From an uncultured bacterium (GTDB lineage Bacteria > Verrucomicrobiota > Lentisphaeria > Victivallales > UBA1829), in NCBI GenBank assembly GCA_900548385.1, contig URKJ01000032.1, forward strand, positions 1 to 57,337: 57,337 nucleotides of DNA, written 5' to 3'. The notes under the pieces were generated by a model that had not been told where the DNA came from, made no database searches, and saw only the letters and a program-made list of their open reading frames with translations. The position numbers and the translations under genes were made by a program. Shown in pieces: positions 52,001 through 57,337 of this stretch; the stretch's first letter is position 1, and each line of letters starts with the position of its first letter.

Positions 52001-54416
52001 TCGACGGATGATTCGCCCATCCGCAGACAAACGCATCCAGATCGGCCTCATACTGCGCTTTGTCGCCGCCGTCATAGGGAGGCATCGAAACCAGATTGCA
52101 GACCCCCTGCCGGTCGCATTCGCGGTAATAATTGCCGGTCAATGTCATCGGGTCCAGACCCGTGACGGGCGAACAGCGGACCGCATTGAAATTCAGCGAC
52201 TTGATGTTGCGGACGTATCCTGCAGCCCCGTCCGGAGTTCCATACACAAACCGCAGGCGTTCAAACGCCGGAGACGACCAGAGCCGGAACCGGAACTTTT
52301 TCCCGTTCAGATAAAACGCATCCGGCCGAACCTCCAGTTCCCGGAACCCGAACGGAAGCGCCCAGAGCGCATCGCGCCCGTCCCTGCCGGAAAGAGAGAC
52401 CTCCATCGAATAGAGATTCGGATGCTCGTCGTCCCAGAGTTCCGGATTGCTCCAGCCGCCGGAAAAAACGGCGCTTTCAAGAGGTGATCCTGTCAGGCGG
52501 ATGCTATGACGGAATTCCTTTTTGACGGAACCGTTCCGGATAAAACGCACCTGCAATTCCGCCGCTCCGGAGCGGTGTTCGGGATTGTCCATCCGAATGC
52601 GGAATGCGATCTGTTTCTTTTTCACCGAGGGAAACGCCAGGGCGCTCCGCAGCTGGACCGGCGACTCCGAGCTTTCCAGCCAGACATTTCCGAGCGCCAT
52701 GCATCCATGGTCTCCGAGGCTCGGACGCCCCTGCCAGAGTTTCGCATATCTGCGTTCCAGAAAGATGGTCACGGTATTCTCCGGCCGGCAGAAGGCGGAG
52801 ATGTCGATCCGCCGCCGATTCGGGAACGCAGTGTAATAATTCGACTTCTGGATAAAGGAATCGACGAGACGCCCGTTGACGTAAATTCTCGCATAATCCG
52901 CGGTCATCTCTTCAAAATGGAGGAAAAGCCGTCCCTGTTTCATGGATTCCGGTACGCGGAAACTCCGCTGGTACCATCCGGAGCGGTACTGAATCAGCGG
53001 TTTCCCGTTCCACGTCCACTTCTGCGGAACGAGCTTTCCTTTCTCCGCCCGGTAAATTTCAAACAGAGGGGAACGGAAACTTCCCGGAACGCGCATATAA
53101 CCGAATGTTCCGGCGGAGGGCGGAAGCGGCGCATAATCATTGGTTGGATATGTGCGCCAGAGTCCGTTCAGAGAGACGGCACGGCGAACCGCGTTCTTCC
53201 GTTCCGCCGCATCGTCCAGTTTCCAGAGTGGAGCTTCCGCAACAGTGGTTTTTCCCGCCTCAAAACGGTTCCGGTACAGATCCGGTTCCTCTGCGGCAAG
53301 CGGTTTTACGGAGACGATGCTGTTTGACAGTCTTACGTTCTCCGCATGACGGAACACCGTCAGATTCAACGGAGAGTTTCCCGGTATCGGAATCCGTCCC
53401 TGTTCCGCTCCGTCCAGATAAAACGCAAGGGTTCCGTCTTCGCGATGGAACGAAATAAAATACTCCTGCTTTTGGGAGAGCGGATAGGGCGAGTGGACAA
53501 AAGAAGCCGTTTCTCCCTGTTTCCATTCCAGAGTCAGGCGGCGGGAAGTCTCCGAATAATAGATTTTCCCTCCTCCCTGCGGAGTTTCCAGCTCCAGAAG
53601 AGACTGAACCTGTCCCTGTCCGATTCCGTCGAACTGGACCGCGGTCCGGAGCGAACGGAAGGCGCCGGAAAGATCCGTTGCTTTCATCACAGCCTTCTTT
53701 TGTGCATTCAGGGCGAGCGACTGAATTTCCGGAAGAGTCAATGCCCGGTCAAAGAGTTTCAGATCATCATAAACGCCGTCGCCTGTCTTTGCCTTGAAAC
53801 GGTCGGATCCGGGGAGTCCGAGCCAGAAGGTCGGGGCTTTCCATGGATCGGGAATCCGGAGCTGATCGGGAGAGACCGCACGTTCGGCAATCAAAGCGCC
53901 GTCCAGATAAAACGTCCCTTTTCCGCTTGTCAGATCCCAGGTCGCGGCAAGATGGTGCCAACGTCCTTTCTCCATGCGCGGTTTTGAGAGCAGCTGAATC
54001 TGTTTCGGGGAACAGATACTGACATCCAGACGGTTGGTTTTCGTCTTCACCATGTAGATCCGGAACCGGCCCGCCTGAAGGTAGAACATGTAGTGCATGG
54101 TGTTGTCTGCGACCTCCCACTCCGGTTTGAAATGAAAGGAGAGCGTCCCCTGTTTCAGATTCATCACCGGAAGATTGCGGAAACAGGCTGCCGTCACCTG
54201 ATCGTAAGCATCCCGCTTGACCATCAGCCCCTTGCCGGATACACCGTCGGGATAGTTGATCCGTCCGTAAACAACGCCTTCCGCTTTCCTGCCGTTTTCC
54301 AGCAGAACCTCCGCTGTTTCGTCAAAGGGAACATGCAGTTTCGGTGATGCCGCTCCGAGCGGAAACGCGGCAAGCACAGCGGTAATACAAGAAAAAAAAG
54401 ATCGTTTCAAATTCAT
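49047..54416 (-). CDS. Giant secreted LamG + GH2-like protein with altered acid/base site
   Basis: A 1789-residue protein with a Sec signal (LKRSFFSCITAVLAAFPLGAA). A LamG/concanavalin domain (about 20-210, WHHLAATWDLTSGKGTFYLDG) and a second such module (about 240-360) precede the GH2 part. This has a jelly roll (RLFLHFEEMTADYARIYVNGR), a barrel, and a nucleophile candidate E906 (ISVESAFP). The acid/base block reads MWYTDFNTCG, with D812-F813 where GH2 has NE. ThuA-like and C-terminal jelly-roll segments follow. The architecture parallels the protein at 15692-20404. I take ATG 54416 behind GGGAG rather than 54440. Confidence 0.78.
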   Translation of the reverse strand: MNLKRSFFSCITAVLAAFPLGAASPKLHVPFDETAEVLLENGRKAEGVVYGRINYPDGVSGKGLMVKRDAYDQVTAACFRNLPVMNLKQGTLSFHFKPEWEVADNTMHYMFYLQAGRFRIYMVKTKTNRLDVSICSPKQIQLLSKPRMEKGRWHHLAATWDLTSGKGTFYLDGALIAERAVSPDQLRIPDPWKAPTFWLGLPGSDRFKAKTGDGVYDDLKLFDRALTLPEIQSLALNAQKKAVMKATDLSGAFRSLRTAVQFDGIGQGQVQSLLELETPQGGGKIYYSETSRRLTLEWKQGETASFVHSPYPLSQKQEYFISFHREDGTLAFYLDGAEQGRIPIPGNSPLNLTVFRHAENVRLSNSIVSVKPLAAEEPDLYRNRFEAGKTTVAEAPLWKLDDAAERKNAVRRAVSLNGLWRTYPTNDYAPLPPSAGTFGYMRVPGSFRSPLFEIYRAEKGKLVPQKWTWNGKPLIQYRSGWYQRSFRVPESMKQGRLFLHFEEMTADYARIYVNGRLVDSFIQKSNYYTAFPNRRRIDISAFCRPENTVTIFLERRYAKLWQGRPSLGDHGCMALGNVWLESSESPVQLRSALAFPSVKKKQIAFRIRMDNPEHRSGAAELQVRFIRNGSVKKEFRHSIRLTGSPLESAVFSGGWSNPELWDDEHPNLYSMEVSLSGRDGRDALWALPFGFRELEVRPDAFYLNGKKFRFRLWSSPAFERLRFVYGTPDGAAGYVRNIKSLNFNAVRCSPVTGLDPMTLTGNYYRECDRQGVCNLVSMPPYDGGDKAQYEADLDAFVCGWANHPSILMWYTDFNTCGYPWNQDPAKLNDTAYVPKNKLQDRAKALYAGSVMERLDPSRPTFQHAGGNSGRIFTSMNYQSFGTPLQEQMDWPAQWAKSHTQPLISVESAFPFPAQFRHFGQAQGPYLYAENAARYFGDSVYGDEARPAYSFGFCDLHAYTNWNCNYLRLKELFYRQVVRSWRAYDVSGIGDFPGGHDLYEQFATYNKARVGGDFTENIKRPGLFPDRLSGSSEVQTHMQADYTKPSECARYTADAFTPLMFFLGGDPERFTEQTHAWYSGEKFTKSIVAVNDHRAMRKVTADWSLAADGSVVLRGSVPLELQPGEIRKVPLALQAPVVYTRTPGVLKLSVHDGTELLYTEEFALQFFPKRSVPPFGPCRAVLYDPEGRTADLLRRAGFPFRIAKSAEDVRGATLLIVGRNALKNGAPELLKSVDREQLVERGLNILIFEQQPCNMANLVMESPSYRNAFVRTPSSPLLAGLAEEDFSNWRGGTDNISEFVLSDEGSPHYPRSKWKCGNSGIVAAHVIRKPQYGRFVPVLDCGFNLMFSPLLVLKKERGEVLFCQMEVTPRYGTDPVATRLTDNMLSVMSRPQRAVPAQFVAYFGDDAGFELLKQAGMTPLRVRRSGGRDLFWNVQAVILGKVEIPDPDKADFRAALEKVLLRGGAVVATAETPLDLLPGRLSEQKRRVFKTSLPKTADPAFASIANADLFFRDEFTANVLEPDPAWLIRTDPAVIAKLDVSMGTLIVFRLPLKLKGFWNTEKVQRVFFTILSNLNLAQGKDLRLFSAEKFRHNTRSASAGHLPLNDWKLVLDPENRGAALKWQENPEKMPGGTIPVKAGLSWERQGVHTKNPHYQYPADMKRSLVLPYDGYAWLRTDVPVPASWKNLDLEFVSGPIDDNDWTYWNGRLIGATTFAADPAAYKASRRYRIPAGAVRYGKTNTLVIRVFDRWGEGGLLGPVSITARRKNTPDAWSPYYPELDFYDVEAFHNW

Positions 54417-54436
54417 ACTCAACTCCCGGAAAAAGT

Positions 54437-56404
54437 TCAAATCATCCGTTCACAGACGGAGCCGTCCGGATACACGATCCGGCAGTTCTGTTTTTTATGA
54501 TGTGCCCCGCAGAGGAAATCCAGTTCGGTGATCCTGCCGTTCCGCGCTTTGCAATGAACTTTGAGATCGCCGGGGGCTGCAAGAAGGAATTCGTAATCAC
54601 GCCAGGATTCCGAAACGGCGGGAGCCAGTTTCAGCGTGTTGCCGTCCGACTGAAACAGGCACTCTGTCGCAGCCTGAAGCACGGCGGCCGATCCGGTGGA
54701 GAACCATGGGCGCCCCCCGATTCGTCGGTTCGACTCGAACGATTCCCCGAAATGTCCCGTGGTATTTACCGTGTATTCCAGAAATTCCGCCGCCTTTGCC
54801 CGGTCGCCGCGACGGGCGAAAAACAGAGTTTTCCATGCGGAATACCAGGTACAGATTTCGCGGCCCATGGTTTTCAGCATACAGCCGAATTCATCCTCGC
54901 GGGCGATGAAATCCTCCACGGCGGCAAGCTGTTTCGGATCGTTCAGCGGAATCACGCCATAAGGATGTGCTCCGCTGAACATGCCGATCGCCGTATCCTT
55001 TGCGCCGGGATAGGCCAGATAACGGGTTCCGTCGTCGGGCAGGTTCCGGAACAGTTCTTCCGCCAGTTTCCGCCAGTTCGCGGCATCGGAAGAATCGCGT
55101 CCGAGAAATTCGGCGGCTTCGGCGGCGGCGCGCAGAGCGGCGATCGCACTGCAGGCAGTCATATAGGGGTTGAATTTGGAAGGACCGAGACGTTCCAGGT
55201 CGGTCACGATCCCGATATGCGCCCCTTTCACGGGATCCCGGTAAATGCGCTGAAGCTCCAGATAGCGTACACACGCCCGCATCACCGGATAATAGCGTTC
55301 GACGGCGGAATCATCGCCGCTGTACTTCCAATATTCGTAACAGCCAAGTACAACATGAGCGTGTTCGAAGCAGTGATCCTGCCAGAAACCGTCGGTGGTC
55401 GCTTCCAGCCCGTCCTCTCCGGACTCCCACGGATAATGCGCGGGGCCGTCCTCGATGTTATAATTGTAATACCGTCGCTGCGCGACCGGAAGGATCGACA
55501 GGCGAAATTCCGGCACATGCTTTGCCTCCTCCGGGTGTCCCGCCCGCAGAAGCGCCGTCAGATCGAAAAATTCGTCGAAACAGAAATAACGGCACTGCCA
55601 GTGCGATGGAATCAGACCGGTCGGAATCGAATACGGAGTCGTCACCGTGCGCAGATAATAAAGTGCCGTATCGCATGCGCGGTTGCAGGTTTCATCCGGT
55701 GTGACGAGATATCCCTTTGCAAAGTAGTCGGACCATTCCGCCGCCTGTTCCGACAAATGTTCCTCAAAGTTTTTCGCCGAAGCTGCCGCAATCGCACGCT
55801 CTCCGAACGCAAGATAGAAAACCGCCTCCCGTTCCGGTGAATTCAGGCTGAAACAGCGGCCCCGCGCACTGAATTCCGCCTCTTTCTCGGAAAACAGGCC
55901 GATCGTTCCAACTGGTTCCGCACCGAGACTGTCCAGCATATAGCGGATTCGATACGGTTCCCGCACGGAGAGTTCCATCCGTCTGGAGTCCAGTGTATAA
56001 CGGAAAAACGGCCGCTCCTCTCCGCTTCCCCCGCGGAAATGAAGCCGGAACGCCAGAAAATCCGAATTCAGACGGCAGAAGACGGTATACTCCACCGTCA
56101 GCCCGTTCGCGTAGCGGCATTCGCCCGAAAGAATTCCGTGCCTCTGATCCAAATTCTGCCGGACCGAAACGGGAATTCCCCAATCGGCGGAAAAAGTCTC
56201 GAAAAATCCGAAACTCACCATATTTTTGGCGTGGTCGTCATAACGGTACCCGGTTCTGACAATCGTGGGGAAAGAAATCGCATAGCAGTACTGCTTCTGT
56301 TCCATGGAACAGCGCGGGTCTATCTGCAAAGCAAGGGTTCCGTTTCCGAGCGCCGGCGGGGCGTAATCCGCAGGAAGCGGCCAATTCGAATGAAATTCCG
56401 TCAT
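54437..56404 (-). CDS. (alpha/alpha)6-barrel glycoside hydrolase, GH65/GH95-like
   Basis: A 655-residue protein without signal peptide, probably cytoplasmic. The N-terminal beta-sandwich begins YAPPALGNGTLALQI, like the LPLGNGRLG opening of GH65/GH95 enzymes. The helical barrel follows, including CFDEFFDLTALLRAGHPEEA, WESGEDGLEATTDGFWQDHCFEHAHVV and STGSAAVLQAATECL. Acidic residues in WESGEDG (about residue 330) are catalytic candidates. The exact family is not certain. It starts 26 bases after the pilin stop, and the giant gene starts 20 bases after its own stop. Confidence 0.72.
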   Translation of the reverse strand: MTEFHSNWPLPADYAPPALGNGTLALQIDPRCSMEQKQYCYAISFPTIVRTGYRYDDHAKNMVSFGFFETFSADWGIPVSVRQNLDQRHGILSGECRYANGLTVEYTVFCRLNSDFLAFRLHFRGGSGEERPFFRYTLDSRRMELSVREPYRIRYMLDSLGAEPVGTIGLFSEKEAEFSARGRCFSLNSPEREAVFYLAFGERAIAAASAKNFEEHLSEQAAEWSDYFAKGYLVTPDETCNRACDTALYYLRTVTTPYSIPTGLIPSHWQCRYFCFDEFFDLTALLRAGHPEEAKHVPEFRLSILPVAQRRYYNYNIEDGPAHYPWESGEDGLEATTDGFWQDHCFEHAHVVLGCYEYWKYSGDDSAVERYYPVMRACVRYLELQRIYRDPVKGAHIGIVTDLERLGPSKFNPYMTACSAIAALRAAAEAAEFLGRDSSDAANWRKLAEELFRNLPDDGTRYLAYPGAKDTAIGMFSGAHPYGVIPLNDPKQLAAVEDFIAREDEFGCMLKTMGREICTWYSAWKTLFFARRGDRAKAAEFLEYTVNTTGHFGESFESNRRIGGRPWFSTGSAAVLQAATECLFQSDGNTLKLAPAVSESWRDYEFLLAAPGDLKVHCKARNGRITELDFLCGAHHKKQNCRIVYPDGSVCERMI

Positions 56405-56430
56405 CTGTCAAACTCCTTCCGGTATAGATT

Positions 56431-57210
56431 TTATTTTCCAAGCCAGAACTGACTGGCGTATGGTTTCGTTGTACTGTAATCCGGAATGACGCGTGCCTGC
56501 ACCAGTGACACATGCATGTCTCCCCAAGTCAGATTCATACATCTCGAATGCGGCGCATTTCCGGTATAATTCTTCAGGTTCCACCAACCCGCGGTGGCTT
56601 TGTTGGCATAGAAGACCTCCATGTACAGCATCATTCTGCCGGGAAGCAGAATCTTGGTGATCTTTGTCGAATCATAAAAATTTTCCCCGGAAGAATTCGG
56701 ACTGATGTAGCTGTTCATGCCGAACCGGAAGTGGGTGGCGGAATAGTTGTCACGGTCCGCACAGCCCGAACTGTGAACGCCGTCCATGTAAAAGCGGCTG
56801 CAGTCCGGCGGAGCAGAACACCAGAACACGGTTCCTCTGCGCCAGGCGCCCTCGGTATATTGAGATGCCTTCACTTTCAGCGAAAGATACGGAATCAAAC
56901 GTACCTGCCAGTCATCGTAAATATAGTTTGTCCCTGCCGCATACGTCGGAGGCGGAAGATAATCCGCCCAGTCGTTGCAGTACGAGGCCGTCGCAATTCC
57001 AATCTGTTTCTGATTGTTCTGGCACTGTGTCGCCAGAGCTTTCCCCCGCGCCGCCTGGAGCGCCGGAAGAAGAAGGCTTGCAAGAATTACAATAATTACT
57101 ATGACAATAAGAAGCTCTGTCAAGGTGAATTTATTTCCTCTTCCGGAAATACCGGTGTGTGTGCTCGTTTCCGTAACAACGGATGATCCGGGCCTTTTGT
57201 TTTTTCTCAT
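56431..57210 (-). CDS. DUF1559-type prepilin-like protein (H-X9-DM variant)
   Basis: A 259-residue pseudopilin. A basic leader is followed by KFTLTELLIVIVIIVILAS; the C-terminal signature is changed to H-X9-DM (H, SRCMNLTWG, DM). Several Cys residues lie in the exposed part. GAAGGAATC precedes the start. It is the first gene of the minus-strand glycosidase operon and so repeats the pilin-before-enzyme order of the left half. Confidence 0.9.
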   Translation of the reverse strand: MRKNKRPGSSVVTETSTHTGISGRGNKFTLTELLIVIVIIVILASLLLPALQAARGKALATQCQNNQKQIGIATASYCNDWADYLPPPTYAAGTNYIYDDWQVRLIPYLSLKVKASQYTEGAWRRGTVFWCSAPPDCSRFYMDGVHSSGCADRDNYSATHFRFGMNSYISPNSSGENFYDSTKITKILLPGRMMLYMEVFYANKATAGWWNLKNYTGNAPHSRCMNLTWGDMHVSLVQARVIPDYSTTKPYASQFWLGK

Positions 57211-57241
57211 GATTCCTTCCTTTCTTCTCTGGGTTATTTAA

Positions 57242-57292
57242 ATTATACAACAAAACGATCCATTTGACAATCCCTGTTTTCAATGTTATAAT
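57242..57292. promoter_or_regulatory. Back-to-back promoters sharing the -35 region
   Basis: Minus strand: TTGTCA (57265-57270), 17 bases, TATAAT (57242-57247), driving the pilin operon. Plus strand: TTGACA (57264-57269), 17 bases, TATAAT (57287-57292), pointing out of the window. The -35 hexamers overlap on TTGACAA, so the two promoters probably compete. The outward gene, likely a regulator, is lost. Confidence 0.85.
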
Positions 57293-57293
57293 A

Positions 57294-57337
57294 CTGTCTC
57301 TTATACACAACTGACGCTGCCGACGACTTAATAGGTG
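57294..57337 (-). other. Nextera/Tn5 sequencing adapter remnant (artefact)
   Basis: Reverse complement of the same adapter as at 1-42, with one substitution (A for T at 57310). The nine outer bases 57327-57335 (CTTAATAGG) are the inverted copy of 1-9. Library-construction sequence, not genome. Confidence 0.96.

Noticed and set aside
54497..55840. 447-codon plus-strand frame
   Set aside because: Antisense to the (alpha/alpha)6 glycosidase; no recognisable domain.
1..57337. Terminal inverted repeats suggesting a transposon or linear element
   Set aside because: The repeats are the Nextera/Tn5 library adapter, not a biological end; no transposase gene is present.

Overview
The window looks like a chromosomal fragment from a gut-type Lentisphaerota bacterium (Victivallales, Victivallis-like). 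I infer this from five DUF1559-type pseudopilins with H-X9-D(G) tails, many large glycoside hydrolases each paired with its own regulator, and consensus sigma70-type promoters and Shine-Dalgarno sites. No rRNA, tRNA, CRISPR array or intact transposon was seen. Both ends are artificial: 1-42 and 57294-57337 are inverted copies of an Illumina Nextera/Tn5 adapter, so the real insert is about 43-57293.

Left third (275-23170): carbohydrate-use modules. The recurring unit is regulator, pseudopilin, glycosidase: GntR-type + pilin + GH5 (275-3624); LacI facing a GH43-like enzyme (3754-5627); AraC (5781-6638); a lone argC (6830-7858); AraC divergent from a GH27-like enzyme (7869-10219); a second GntR/LacI hybrid + pilin + 1105-residue clan GH-A enzyme (10395-15565); and, on the minus strand, two tandemly duplicated pilins + a 1570-residue GH2-like protein (22138-15692), divergent from an AraC regulator (22259-23170). 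Several promoters and operator-like repeats are readable.

Middle (23390-32940): two small membrane proteins on the minus strand, then a plus-strand envelope/export cluster behind a TTGACA-17-TATATT promoter. The cluster starts with an orphan RfaH/NusG-like KOW fragment. It continues with a Wzz/BY-kinase fusion, a coiled-coil membrane protein, a Wza-type lipoprotein, four further lipoproteins and an 808-residue repeat protein. No glycosyltransferase is present.

Right-centre (33297-46558): an extracytoplasmic redox island bounded by two paralogous, outward-pointing LysR genes. The operator-like 15-mers in front of them are near-identical, and both sit about 65 bp upstream of the predicted start of the divergent transcript. 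The long plus-strand operon encodes a small helical protein, a lipoprotein flavodoxin, a CMD-cupin fusion, a secreted ABM-domain protein, Tat-signal flavoprotein, amidohydrolase and aldo/keto reductases, an alpha/beta hydrolase, an SDR, and a TatA/E subunit. The facing minus-strand gene is an unusual fusion of a flavinylation-type FMN domain, a NosR-like polyferredoxin membrane core and a nitroreductase. My reading is that this fusion carries electrons across the membrane to periplasmic oxidoreductases that have no NAD(P)H there. The island also contains a recently duplicated and truncated reductase fragment joined to a piece of another membrane-protein gene.

Right end (57210-46793, minus strand): an operon of pilin, (alpha/alpha)6 glycosidase, 1789-residue LamG-GH2-like protein and GH42-like enzyme. 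It is driven by a promoter that shares its -35 with an outward promoter for a gene lost beyond the contig end.
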